From Entoloma clypeatum (Eukaryota > Basidiomycota > Agaricomycetes > Agaricales > Entolomataceae): 64,000 bases of DNA. Positions within the stretch are counted from its first letter, which is position 1. Every line of letters begins with the position of its first letter. A program made the translations under genes and the position numbers. Location of the stretch: assembly GCA_963565915.1 (NCBI GenBank), contig OY751495.1, positions 3,038,001-3,102,000 of the forward strand. Direction: 5' to 3'. The notes under the pieces are model-generated. The model ran no database searches and had not been told where the DNA came from. It saw nothing but the letters and a program-made list of their open reading frames with translations. Positions 22,926 to 34,461 of this stretch are shown here, one piece after another.

Positions 22926-23297
22926 TCACTGTCCCCATCCCTCGTTGTTGCCGGGATCGGACCAGTTCGGACTCTCCTTGAGGCTCCAATCATATATCAA
23001 CTCCTCATTGATAGCTATGGCGAGTTCAAAGCCTTTGATGGCCAGCCGAATACGTCGATTTTCGATGACGAGGGTGCTGGTGTAGTTCCCGAGGATTTGT
23101 TTCTCTTCGGGAGTCGGGGCGACAGGGAGATTGGACAACGAATGAAGTCGGATATTCATCTGGCGATGAAGGAGGTCGGCAAGGGAAGTTTCGAGGGCAT
23201 GGATTTGGTCTCTCATGGAGAGCGCTTCGTTCATAAGGGCGGCGATGGCGGGGTTGATGTCGGTGGTGGAGGTGGAGGTAACGATGGTGTTTGACAT
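22926..23297 (-). CDS. accessory ORF3 of gypsy-2
   Basis: An intact 123-residue ORF between pol and the 3' LTR, start ATG 23297. The Ser/Thr-rich N-terminus is followed by a helical segment (SMRDQIHALETSLADLLHRQ) and ends in WGQ. The N-terminal part could also be read through from an upstream frame, but the ATG matches the one at 3101 in gypsy-1. No known family recognised; extra ORFs after pol are not a standard part of chromoviruses. Role unknown; coiled-coil character suggests self-association or binding to another element protein. Confidence 0.6.
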   Translation of the reverse strand: MSNTIVTSTSTTDINPAIAALMNEALSMRDQIHALETSLADLLHRQMNIRLHSLSNLPVAPTPEEKQILGNYTSTLVIENRRIRLAIKGFELAIAINEELIYDWSLKESPNWSDPGNNEGWGQ

Positions 23298-23430
23298 GGC
23301 GGTGAGGATGGTTGAGAGATAAAAGAAGAATGGGGTGGCTATATTGGGCAGGGAAAAGACTAGAGCGGGGAACTCGGTGTGTGGTTGACTGATGAGGTCG
23401 ATACTGCCATGGGTTTTGAGAACTCGTCTT

Positions 23431-26400
23431 TTATTGTGGACGAGACGGGTTCTGCCGATGGAAATCACGGATCAAATCTTGAGCGTTCTGAACATTAGTT
23501 CGAGGTTCCCATGTGTTCTCTTCTGGGCCATATCCTTCCCACTGGACGAGGTACTGGATCTTTCCGCGGAACTTCCGAGAGTCTAGGATCGTAGACACAT
23601 GGTACTCTTCTCGTCCTTTGACGATGATCGGATCAGGGGCTGGTTTCTTTTTCTGGATGGCGTACTTCGGAGTTTCATATGGTGACAACAAGGTCTCGTT
23701 GAACACAGGGTGAATCATTTTCCAAGTCTTCGGAAGATCAAGAAGGTACGCGCTAGCTCCTTTCTTCTCTAGGACTTTGAATGGTCCATGTCGGAGTGCA
23801 TCAAGTTTCTTTGAGGGGCGATCGGTCCTGATGTTAGTCCCTTCCAGCCATACCTTGTCTCCGATGCGGTAGTCCTGAGACGGACTTCGCCATGTGTCAA
23901 CTGTCTTCTTCATCTGATCCTGTGCTTGTTTCAGCGTGGCATTGGCTTCTTCTCGTGCCTGTTTAAGTTTTTTCAAGAAGTCGTTGGCAGCCGGATTAGT
24001 ATCTTCTAACACGAGCTCTCCCTTCCACAGATGTAAGCCGTAGTTGAGGTAGAATGGGGTGTGCTTCGTTGCCTGATGTTCTTTGTCATTGTACTGGAAC
24101 TCTGCGATTGCGATCCACTCAGCCCAATCTTCCTGTAGATGGTTGACAAAGTTCCGTAAGAACGCTTCCATTTCCTGATGCAATCGCTCGGCCTGTCCAT
24201 CAGTCTGTGGGTGGTATGCGGTGGACAGGTTCCTTTTGATCCCTAGCATGCGGCAGAGTATCTCCATGAACTTCACAGCGAACTGCGGTCCCCTATCACT
24301 GATGATCTTCTTAGGGATCCTGTGAAGCTTCCATATCTGATCCCGATAGATCTTGGCTAATCCCTCAGCCGATAATTCCACAGTTGTCGGAATGAGATGG
24401 AGCATCTTCAAATGTCTATCTGTGATGACCAGAATCGCATTCTATCCATCAGACTCTGGTATTGGTCCCATGACGTCAATCCCTATGTCCTCCCATGGAT
24501 GACTTGGCGCTGCATGGGGATGTAGCGGAGCGTGTCGTTTCTGTCGGTTGATCTTGTTGCGTTGACAGGTGTCACAACCCTTTACGTACTTTTTCACGTC
24601 ATGCAGGATAGTAGGCCACCAGTAGGTACAAGTGAGGAGTTCATGTGTCCGATATTGTCCTGGATGTCCAGCCACTGGTACATCATGTGATTCAAACATC
24701 AGTTCCTGATGCAGTTGTGGGTCTGGTGGAACATAGACTCGTTCGCCTGCATATGTGATGCCGTTTTCCTGTTGATACCAATGAGGATTCTTCTTTAGAC
24801 CCTGGGCTACTTCTGTCTCCATGCGGTTTGAACCCTTGATGCGTGCGATCCACGGATTTTCAATGGTTGTGATGTTTCCAATTTTGATGGAATCAGATGT
24901 TTCACCCCCTTCAAAGAATTGTTCCTCCATGAACATCTCCATTTGTACCACATCTTCTGATTCCAACCGTTTCAAGAATAGTCCCTCCTTGAGCATTTGG
25001 TCACTGTCTTGTGGTTCGAGTTCCGCTTCATACCAGGGTAAGCGCAACAGGATGTCCACTTTCACATTGGTCTTGCCAGGCACATGCCATAATTCAAAGT
25101 CATAGTCTTGTAACTTCATTTTCCAGCGTTGCTGTCGTTGATTCAGGTCCTGAGGACGACGGAAATATTCCAGGTTCTTGTGATCGGTCAAGATTTCGAA
25201 ACGCTCCCTGGCTTCAAGCAGATAGTGTCTCCAATCTTTTAATGCTTCCATGACTGCCAGGAGTTCCTTGTTGTATATCTCGTAATTCTGTTCGGCCGCG
25301 GACATGGTCCGCGACAAGAACACGATGGGGTGCCATTTGTCATCTTGTTTCTGAGAGAGTACTGCTCCAATTGCATAGCCCAATGCATTGGTTTCAACCC
25401 TGAACTGTCCCTCTGATTTCGGTAATGCCAAGACTGGTGCCGATGTAATTGCCTGTATGAGACCTTCAAAGGCTTGCTGCTCTGTTGGTCCCCAAGTAAA
25501 TGCCGTACCGCCTGTGAGCGCGGTGAGAGGTTTCGCAATGTTTGAGTACCCTTCAATAAAACATTGATAGAAGTTAGCAAATCCAAGGAACTTCTGAACT
25601 TCCTTTTTTGATGTGGGTGCTCGCCAGTTTCAAATTGTATCCACCTTCTCAGTTTCCATCTCAACATGTCCCTCACAACCACATATCCCAATATAGGACA
25701 TTTCGTCACTTCCCATAAACACTTCTTCTCCTTTAGGAACAAATCATTGTCCGATAGGATCTGTAGGATTTCTTCAGTGTTTCGCGCGAGTTCTTCCTTG
25801 GTTTTACCAATAACCATGATATCATCCATGTAGATCACACAGATACATCGGCAGATCTGGTCCCGGAATAGACTAGCCATCATTCGAGAGAACATTCCCG
25901 GGGAGTTGCAAAGACCAAAAAACATGACCAATGGTTCAAACAATCCCCGACTGGTGAGGAAGGCAGCTTTCCATTCATCGCCCTCCTTAATCCAGACGTT
26001 GTTATAGCCCCACATGATGTCCATTTTATTGAAGTAGACTGTATCTTTCAGCATGTCCAAGAGATCGGATATTCGTGGGAGTGGGAACTTGTCTTTGACC
26101 GTGAATTTATTGACCATGCGGTAATCTTGTACCAATCGTTTGGAGCCATCCTTCTTTTGATGAAGAAGCAAGGGGAGGCATACAGGGATTTGGATGGGCG
26201 GATCTTTCCTGTTACTAGGCCTTCGTCAATGAATGCGTCCAATTCCTCTTGTTCCTTTTGTGTCATAGGATATGTATTTCCCCCTAGTTCCTTTGGTGCG
26301 TCCGGTGTAAGTTCGATACCATGGTCCCATTCCCTCTCCTTTGGAATCTTATCACAGTTCTCCTTCTCAAAGAGATGTGCAAATCGTTCAACATATGAGG

Positions 26401-27027
26401 GTCATTTGGTTGTGGGGGGTGGTGTGGGAGTGACAGCTTCCAAAATAGGGTCTCCAGGCTTCCATTTCTGATCTGACTTTTTGGGTGCATCTTTGTCGCG
26501 CACCTCAACCATGTGAACCCGGTGTTTGCGACCATCAAGGTTAACCCTGAAATCTGAGTGTTTGGTTCGACATGTTGGTGGCACCGGTTAAATGTTACCG
26601 CGCCGGTTGTCCAATTGATTGTGGGGTTGTGGTGTACCAACCAGTCATGTCCCAAGAGCATGTCCGTTCTTCCAATGTCCAGTACCATTGCTTCCATGGT
26701 TTCCTGATGTTCTCCCAAATCCAGTTTGACTTCGGCAAGTTGGCTCGCTTTCCGTTGTCGATTTGGTGATCCATCCGCATTTAGAATTGCTATGGGCGGT
26801 ATTCCTCATGTGGGGAGGTTCTGTTCGCGTACTATTCTGGGATGGATGCATGTGCGTTCACATCCGCTGTCAACCTCAGGTCGGATAACCTTTGGTCCTC
26901 ATCGTGTTTTGAGCTGAGCTAACAGCCTGATCTCTCGTCTTTTCGGAGGTTTATCTCCTTTCACAATCTTAGTCGACGCAGCGGCTTGTTTGGCAGGGAT
27001 GACATAGGTTCTATTGTCTGCAGTCAT
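23431..27027 (-). pseudogene. gypsy-2 pol
   Basis: Order on the minus strand: retropepsin (PEVDSGCERT near 26880, an unusual DSG context), reverse transcriptase (YMDD near 25830), RNase H, integrase (H2C2, DDE), GPF motif, chromodomain ending at 23431. Lesions visible against gypsy-1: TGA stops near 26914 and 26806, 1-bp deletions near 26158 (RT) and 25668 (RT/RNase H boundary), and TAG in place of a Lys codon near 24445. RNase H, missing in gypsy-1, is complete here. Confidence 0.9.
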
Positions 27028-27077
27028 ACAAGGCAAGCAAGTCCGTTTAATAGATAAGGGTCGCGACTTAGCATCAT

Positions 27078-28280
27078 TTAATTGGACCCTTCGGGAAAAT
27101 CCTTCTCGTCGGCTTCTAAGATTGTGGTTTCATCATTCTCGGCATCTTCCTCAGACACCTTCCTAACCCTTCCAGAGTTCTTCTTCGGCTTGCGGCAGTT
27201 GCGCGCGATATGGCCTTCTTGGTCACAGTTGAAACACTTGCGACCATCTTTCTTCTTTGGAGCGCTACAGTCTTTAGCCAGATGACCGAAGCGCTGACAG
27301 TTGTAGCAACGGGCTACTCCTGCTTTGTCGATCTCCATGGCCTTGCCCTGACCACCATAAGTGGTCCCCGATCCGGTGTGCATGTCGCCGCCTCCTCGGA
27401 TGACCAGTGCATGTCCTTCTATCTGTCGTCCTTTGTTTCGGATCTCCTTTGCGTAATTGGTGTACGTCGTGCCATCGCTAGCCACTTGTTCAGAGATTCT
27501 GTGGTTGACATTCTTCTCTAGGATGTATTTCCCAGTTTCTTCGCCAAGGTTTGACAGTTTCAAGAGTTCTTCAAATTCATCCAAAAATTCGTCAATGGTG
27601 CATTTCTCTTGTTTCAGGACTTTGAGTCTTGCTTTGGCAGCGACCGATTTGTTGGCGATGGAGAATCGTGTGGCGATATCATCGGAAAAACCTAGCCAGG
27701 TGATGTTCTCATTGTCAACAGCAAGAGCGTCTAACTTGTTACTGGCCCAGTGCCTGCCGGACCCTTCCATCATGTGGGATAGTACCACAAGAATCTTCTG
27801 ATTGTCTGTGAGGCTCTTTTGGAATCTGATGTATAGTTTGGTGGCCTTCCACCACTCGTCAAAGGTGTATCTGTCCTTGAACATCCCAGGATCCTTGATG
27901 ATCTTGGATGTATCCATTGTTTGTACAGCTGGAACTTCTGCCATGTTTAGAGTCTGCGGAGGAGGAGAGGAGTCGGGTTGTTGGGATGAAGATGGGGTTT
28001 GGGATACAGGTAAGGATTGAAAATGAGTCCCTGTTCTAGGCGTCTGTTCGATATCTGACTGCGCGGAGTCAAAAGTAAATTCATCAGGGGACTCGTCGGC
28101 AGAATCGGTGGCAAAACGTTCAGAGTATTTCCTCTGTAAATCTCTAAGGAATCTCTGTTCCTGCGCATCTGTTGGTCACGAGAAGGGGTCAAGTCTCTCA
28201 TTTCGTGCCCAACGGTTGTACTCGGTCTGTTGTTCTTCGGTGGTGAAGTGGGTGTAGATCTGCTGCTTCGAGTAAGACAT
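27078..28280 (-). pseudogene. gypsy-2 gag
   Basis: Start chosen at ATG 28280, in frame with the long downstream ORF. About 400 codons with one TGA at 28178-28176 in the context TCG TGA CC, where CGA is expected. The Gag core runs YTFDEWWKATKLY to IDEFLDEFEELL, followed by two CCHC knuckles (CYNCQRFGHLAKDC, CFNCDQEGHIARNC) that bind RNA during particle assembly. Acidic C-terminus. An ATG at 27944 gives an uninterrupted 288-residue product lacking the N-terminal region. Confidence 0.9.
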
Positions 28281-28735
28281 GATGATGTGGCTCTGGGACG
28301 TCTCGATGTGAGTGTCCTAATCAATCTTCTGATAAGAGTTGTCTGGACACCGATAAACTCTCTGATCTCTGTGATCCGACCTGTCTGAGGTCCTTCTTGA
28401 ACGTGAAAGCTTTCGAGTTCGTTCTGTCAGGCGTTGTAATGCGCGATCTGGTGTTGCCGAGCAAGATGGATGCTCTCTGCTATCTCGCCGTGGGGGCGAT
28501 GCTCGTCATTGTCTAGTTCTTCGTCAAGCACCTGTTGTAGGATGCGACGGATCTCCGATTCGATGTACTGCTGGATGAGTGTAAAATCGATACTGTCTCG
28601 AGGACTTAGCTCCTCCTGTTGGGCTTCTGGTGTGCTGAATGGGTTACTGGTGAAGTCTTCAGAGAAGCGCGACGTCTTGACTCGTCTGGTAGTTGCTCTC
28701 TTCGCTCTGGGCGAACCTAACGAGATTTAGCAACT

Positions 28736-29134
28736 TGTTATGCTTAACAAACCGTTCCAAGGTTCGGGCAGAGTATGCAGGAAGTGGAAAGGCAAAGAGC
28801 AATGTGATTGCTAAATATAAGGAATCTACTACAGTACAGGAGGTTTATATAGGTACTGACTATAGGCGGTAGCGGATGAGTCAGTACTGCGGAAGACAGT
28901 GCGCATGAGTAAGGCGACTGCGGAAGGCTATGTACAGTGAGTAAGCTGACTGCGGAAAGAGTCAGCATGGGAGCGAAGTATACTAAAGGGGATGACGAAG
29001 TAATGTAATGAGTCAGACTGGGAATCGAAGGTTGCAAAAGTAGACATTAGACATAGTGAGTTCATAAGAGGGTGCCGAGCCGGGCTGATAAGTAAAAGTG
29101 ATGATGTCGTCCTCATACCGCAGAGTCCGTAACA
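28736..29134 (-). repeat. gypsy-2 5' LTR
   Basis: 399 bp. It is 30 bp longer than the 3' LTR because a GAGTAAG..GACTGCGGAA segment is duplicated near 28905-28960. Confidence 0.93.
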
Positions 29135-29197
29135 ATGCAGTGGAGTTGCATTCCATGCAAGACACGGTCGGGATGGATTGAGAGTTGAATAGAATGG

Positions 29198-29610
29198 ACC
29201 ACTTTCACTTGTCCTTTCTTTTCTATTTCACCATCTCCAACGTCCTCCAACACCCTCTGATCGGATCTGCTGCCTCCGACATCTTATCCACCTCTCTGCA
29301 TCTGATGACTCTGCACCCATCCACTACTCCGCACATCAGATTGCAGGTACTATCATTCATCTTGTTTCCATTCATCCCCCATTCCTACTCCCAATCATTG
29401 CTCATCATTCATATGTCTCGTTTTATCTCTTATTTCATATCTCATTTTACTATTTATCTAACTAGCTTGCAGGGAAATCCTTAGAACTTTCTCTTTGGAT
29501 CTCCCTTGCAAGGTATGTGCTGTATTACTTATCAGACTGCTCAATCTAAACTTTGGATCTCCCTTGCAAGTATCTGAGTTCGAGTCTTGGATTGTAAGGT
29601 CGTCCTTACA
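29198..29610 (+). repeat. gypsy-3 5' LTR, start eroded
   Basis: Matches 40343-40765 from ACCACTTTCACTTGTCC onward and ends CCTTACA; the first 11-12 bases are missing. Confidence 0.88.
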
Positions 29611-29770
29611 GTAGAAAGTTCTCATTTAATTGGACCGGGCCGATTGCATTGTTGTCACGATTCCATGCTTCGGAGTAGCTTCATCCGTGTTCGACTCCGA
29701 TACATCTCCCACCCCTTCCAGTTCTTCTAACTACCTCTCTGTAACTGATGATTTTGCTCTGCGCATAGTA

Positions 29771-30925
29771 ATGGACAACCCCAATCGCCTTGAACAGCTC
29801 GAGCATGAGTTCCAGGAACAACGTCAAACTCTCGCCGATATCTCCACTCAACTTGACCAACTTCTTCTTGCTTTCAACACAATACCCGCCCCCGCTCCGC
29901 CACCTGTCCTACCTGCTCCCGCACCCACTATTATACCCACTCCACTCGCTCCAGCCAATCTGGGCATGCATCGAGCAAAGCCTGCCAATCTGTCAGACTT
30001 CAACGGATCACGCGCAAATGGCTGGACCTTTCTAAACTCCTGTGAATTGGTTATGGGGCTGGCTCCGGAACAGTTTGCAGATGACCACGCTAAAATTTAT
30101 TGGGCCTTATCTTTCATGAAGAGTGGACACGCAGCACGCTTTGCAGATCACATTATCTGACAGGAGCGGAGGACCGGTGCTCTGCCTTATCGGACTTGGG
30201 TGGACTTCCGCACAGTTTTCACAGCGGAGTTCACTCCGAAGAATGAGGAACAGGACGCGAGACTGATCCTCGAAGGAGAATCCTATTATCAAGGTCAACG
30301 GGATGTCGAGACCTATATTGATGAGTTCAAAGACTACATTGACAAAGCGGGCTATCAGGAGGATACCAACATCGTACTCAAATTCCGCCATGGTCTCCAT
30401 TCCGACATTCAGAACGAGATTGCCACCCTGACCCACGGACGGCCTGTGGATGACAACGCCGAGGAGTGGTACCCTGCAGCACGAGTCAATGACGACAATA
30501 GGATTGCCAACAAAGCCTTCAAAGCCACTGCTCCGACCCGCACATCCGCCTTCCGCAACGTTGTCAGACCAAGAGTACCTGGCACCTCAGTATTCCCTTG
30601 CCCCTACATTCCATTCACTCCATGTACAGCTCCGCTCGCATCCGCATCCGCTCTGCTGACAAGGGACCCTAATGCAATGGACATTGATACTTCACGTGTT
30701 AAAGGCAAGAATGCCAATGCATGCTTCAGATGTAACAAAACGGGCCACTTTAGTCGTGAATGCCCCCTTCACTTCGACGTTTGCTTCATGACAACGGAGG
30801 AGCAGGATGAGTTTGTTATGGAACAACTCATGGTCAAGGATGCAGTGGAAGACAACTCTGTTCCGACCACGAAGTCTGCGGAGTCGGAGGGAGGACAGGA
30901 GGATTTTCCTCCCCACAACGAGTGA
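29771..30925 (+). pseudogene. gypsy-3 gag
   Basis: ATG at 29771. N-terminal coiled-coil-like segment (LEQLEHEFQEQRQTLADIS), Pro-rich linker, Gag core, and one CCHC knuckle CFRCNKTGHFSREC. A single TGA at 30158-30160 interrupts the frame before CAGGAGCGG; downstream stays in frame to 30925. CGA is the likely ancestral codon. Confidence 0.88.
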
Positions 30926-32842
30926 ACAGTGCGCCCTCGTTGTCTACTAAAAATTGTTATGCTGCCTTATTTATGGAACAATATGATCCTATACCCTCCA
31001 TCTCTAAGCCTGCAAACAATCCTATAGTCGCACCCAACTCCACAAACCCTATCTGCATCCACCTCTCTAAGTGGGAGCGTCGGCTTCTGAAACAATATGT
31101 TCTCGCCGCATCCGCTTGCTCCGACAATTCCCTTGAACTAGACATAGTTCTTGAAACTACCGACACTAAAGACATACTATCACAAAAGGCCTTACTCAAC
31201 AGTGGGGCAACAGGGTTGTTTATTGAACATACTCTGGCCGAGAAACATCGACTCTCTACTCAAAAACTACAACACGCAATTCCGGTATAGAACATCGACG
31301 GAACTCCAAACGACGAGGCCGGAGCAATAATGGAGGTGTTGGATGTAGTGCTCCGCTATCGGGATCACTTGGAGCGGACCTGGCTTGCAGTCACAAGTTT
31401 GGGAAATGTGTTAGGCTTCACTTGGCTCAAAGAACACAACCCCGAGGTAGATTGGGCTTCAGGGGAAGTGAAGATGAGCCGGTGTCCTGCACGATGTCGG
31501 ACATGCCACCAGGAGGCAGCCCAAGAGCAGAAGGAGTGGAAGTTCAAACAAGTCCGCATCCCAGCCTGTCGGATGGGTTCCACTCTGACATCCGGTCTAG
31601 CGGAGGAGGCTCCGCATGGCCCATGGGTGGAGGATGTCACAGAAGGAGAGGAAGCGGAGGAGTTAGTGGAAGACACTGAGGAAGAGGATGAGTTTGAGGA
31701 GGGAGATCGCCTTTTTGTCAGAACAGTACCCGCGGAGGCGGAGTTCATCCGCACTTCATCCAATATCTTGCAACATCTATTGGAGGCCTTCCTCAGTAAC
31801 CAAAAACCTAAATCTTTCTGCGACTCTGTACCAGACCACTTGTTTGACTTTGAAGATGTATTCTCAAAGACCTCTTTCGACACCTTACCAGAAGAGCAGA
31901 GTTGGGACCACACCATTGAACTTGTTCCAGATGCCTCTCCGGCGGGTTGTAAGGTATATCTGCTCACTCCGAACAAACAGAAGGAACTCGACGCGTTTTT
32001 GGAGGAAAACCTTGCAACTGGTCAGATCCGCCCTTCCAAGTCTCCAATGGCATCTCCGGTATTCTACATCAAGAAGAAGGATGGCTCCCTTCGTCTTGTA
32101 CAAGACTACCAGTCACTCAATTCCAAAACTATCAAAAACAAGTATCCGCCTCCACTCATATCTGAACTGGTCAATAAACTTCAATGCGCTCAATACTTCA
32201 CCAAGCTCGACATCCACTGGGGTTACAACAATGTGCGGATAAAACCCGGAGACGACTGGAAGGCCGCTTTTTGGACCAATCGTGGACTCTATGAACCATT
32301 GGTGATGTTCTTTGGCCTCACTAATAGTCCATCCACATTCCAGACTATGATGAACGAGATCTTTCGGGACCTTATCACTGAAGGTGTAGTTTGTGTTTAC
32401 CTCAACGATATACTCATCTTCATGGAGACCCTTGCGGAGCATTGGAGGGTCACATGGATTGTACTGGAACGACTTTGCGAACACAAACTCTATCTAAAAC
32501 CAGAGAAATGCGAGTTTGAACAAACACACATTGAATACCTAAGCCTTATTATTGAACAAGGACACATAGAGATGGATCTGGTGAAGGTAGCGGGCGTTGT
32601 GGAGTGGCCCGCTCTGACAAACGTCCGAGAAGTACAATCCTTCCTGGGATTCACTAACTTTTATTGCCGTATTATTGAAGGGTTTTCGGACATTGCATGC
32701 CCTCTTTTTGAGCTCATGAAGAAAGGGCACCTCTGGTCTTGGAAGGAGGGAGAAATGTTGTCATAACCATGCAATTCAGCACATCCGATGACTCCAACGA
32801 TTTATCCGATCTGACATCCGACAATTTTCATAATAGTACTTA

Positions 32843-34461
32843 CAGTGCCTCACAAAACTGATTCAATGTTTGTTGCTTTTTGAATACCTTCAAGATAACT
32901 CTGCAAAGAATACCAATTGAATTAAACCTTTGGTATATAATTGAAAGCCCTACTTCAGGGCTTTCAGAATATAAAGGAATCATATGATTTAGATCAGAAT
33001 CCATGGAGATATGATTAAATTAAATCAGCAACTCATTGAATCAGTTTTGTGAGTACCTATGGCAATTATCAGAATCAAATGCTTCACTGGTTGTATGGTA
33101 ACCAGTTGTCATGACTTACTGATGGAACTTGAATAGAACCCTGATGGGTTGTCAAGGAAAGTTGTATAAGAAGAATCCAACCTCAACAGCCTCCATAATT
33201 AATCATGTGCCCTATCTCCTCTTCCCACAAGGAAAACATTCTTTTTCTGGCCTCCAATGGTCACTCCACTCGTCATATTGCCTCTAACCTGGGTGTCAGC
33301 CAACCAACTGTCTCCAGAGTGCTTCAGAATCTTCTTCCTCATCACAATCTCTCTTCTGGTGGTCGTCCATCCAAGCTTTCTCCCACCAACACACAAAATA
33401 TACTTTCACAAATCACCTCAGGGAGAGCCTCCAATGCTGTGCAGGCTACCAAACACATCAACACTGTCATCTCCAATCCTGTCTCCCCAGAAACTGTGAG
33501 AAGGGTTCTCAGAAAACATGAATTCAAGGCTGTAACAAAGAAGAAAAGACCTTTCTTAAAGGCCATACATTGGAAGAGGCGGTTGGCATTTGCTATGAAG
33601 CACAGGGAATGGACAGTGGAGGACTGGAAGAGGGTCATTTGGTCAGATGAGACCAAAATCAACAGGTTTGGGTCAGATGGCAAGGAATGGGTCTGGAAAA
33701 AGAAGGGTGAGGGGCTTATTGAAAGAGAGGTTCAGGGCACAGTCAAGTTTGGGGGAGGAAATATTATAGTTTGGGGTTGTATGGGTTGGGAAGGTGTGGG
33801 GAGACTTGCAGAGGTTGAGGGGAGGATGGATGCTAATCAGTATGTGTCCATTTTGGAGGACAATTTGCTGCCCAGCATGGAGGGGAGTGGAATCTCTGAA
33901 GAGGAGATTATTTTTCAGCAGGACAATGACACCAAGCACACCTCCAAGAAGGCCAAAAAATGGATGGACAGCAAGAATATTGCTCTGCTGGATTGGCCTG
34001 CACAGTCCCCAGACCTCAATCCTATTGAACACCTCTGGGTTCATATTAAAAGGAAGTTGGATGAATATCCAACACCACCCAAGGGAGTCTGGGAGATTTG
34101 GGACAGAGCAGCAGAGGTGTGGAATAATATAGAGCCAGAAGTGTGTCAAAACCTGATAGAAAGTATGCCAAGAAGGGTAGAGGCAGCAATCAAAGCTAAG
34201 GGGGGTAATACCAAGTACTAAAGTATAAAATACTGTATTTATTGTACATACTCACAAAACTGATTCAATGAGTCCCTGGAGTAATTTGATCATATATTGA
34301 TCATTCTTTATGGGAATTACATAATTATTGCAGATTCCGAGAGTCCTGAAGCAGGGCTTTTAACCAGGTACCAATACTTTCTTTTGATTGGCATTATTTG
34401 CAAAGTTATTTTGAAGGTATTCACAAAGTAGCAAACATTGAATCAGTTTTGTGAGGCACTG
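32843..34461 (+). mobile_element. Tc1/mariner transposon, apparently intact
   Basis: 1619 bp with ends CAGTGCCTCACAAAACTGA and flanking TA dinucleotides (32841-32842, 34462-34463). Imperfect terminal inverted repeats span about 215 bp at each side. A 20-bp motif CTCACAAAACTGATTCAATG occurs four times: 32849-32868 (+), 33034-33053 (-), 34250-34269 (+), 34436-34455 (-). One uninterrupted transposase ORF lies between. Confidence 0.96.
33205..34221 (+). CDS. Tc1-type DD34E transposase
   Basis: 338 residues, the usual length. N-terminal paired-like helix-turn-helix (RHIASNLGVSQPTVSRVL), a GRPS hook-like linker (GGRPSKLS), a basic stretch KKKRPF that may serve as nuclear signal, then the DDE catalytic domain: first Asp in WSDETK, second in QQDNDTKHTS, Glu in PDLNPIEHLW, with 34 residues between the last two. 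The Gly-rich box KFGGGNIIVWGCMG is present. It cuts and pastes the element at TA sites. No frameshift or stop seen and all catalytic residues are in place, so activity is plausible. Confidence 0.96.
   Translation: MCPISSSHKENILFLASNGHSTRHIASNLGVSQPTVSRVLQNLLPHHNLSSGGRPSKLSPTNTQNILSQITSGRASNAVQATKHINTVISNPVSPETVRRVLRKHEFKAVTKKKRPFLKAIHWKRRLAFAMKHREWTVEDWKRVIWSDETKINRFGSDGKEWVWKKKGEGLIEREVQGTVKFGGGNIIVWGCMGWEGVGRLAEVEGRMDANQYVSILEDNLLPSMEGSGISEEEIIFQQDNDTKHTSKKAKKWMDSKNIALLDWPAQSPDLNPIEHLWVHIKRKLDEYPTPPKGVWEIWDRAAEVWNNIEPEVCQNLIESMPRRVEAAIKAKGGNTKY

Larger units (their letters stand above)
22523..29134 (-). mobile_element. Ty3/gypsy chromovirus gypsy-2, full-length, decayed
   Basis: Complete element of 6612 bp on the minus strand between LTRs 28736-29134 (5') and 22523-22891 (3'), flanked by the 5-bp duplication ATGCA (22518-22522 and 29135-29139). 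It contains gag, pol with chromodomain and an accessory ORF. Pol is nearly identical to gypsy-1. Coding parts carry several nonsense codons and at least two 1-bp deletions, so it cannot move by itself. The leader between LTR and gag (28281-28735) has no ORF of note. Confidence 0.96.

Noticed and set aside
33673..34149. 158-codon minus-strand ORF inside the Tc1 transposase
   Set aside because: Shadow of the transposase frame; no domain.
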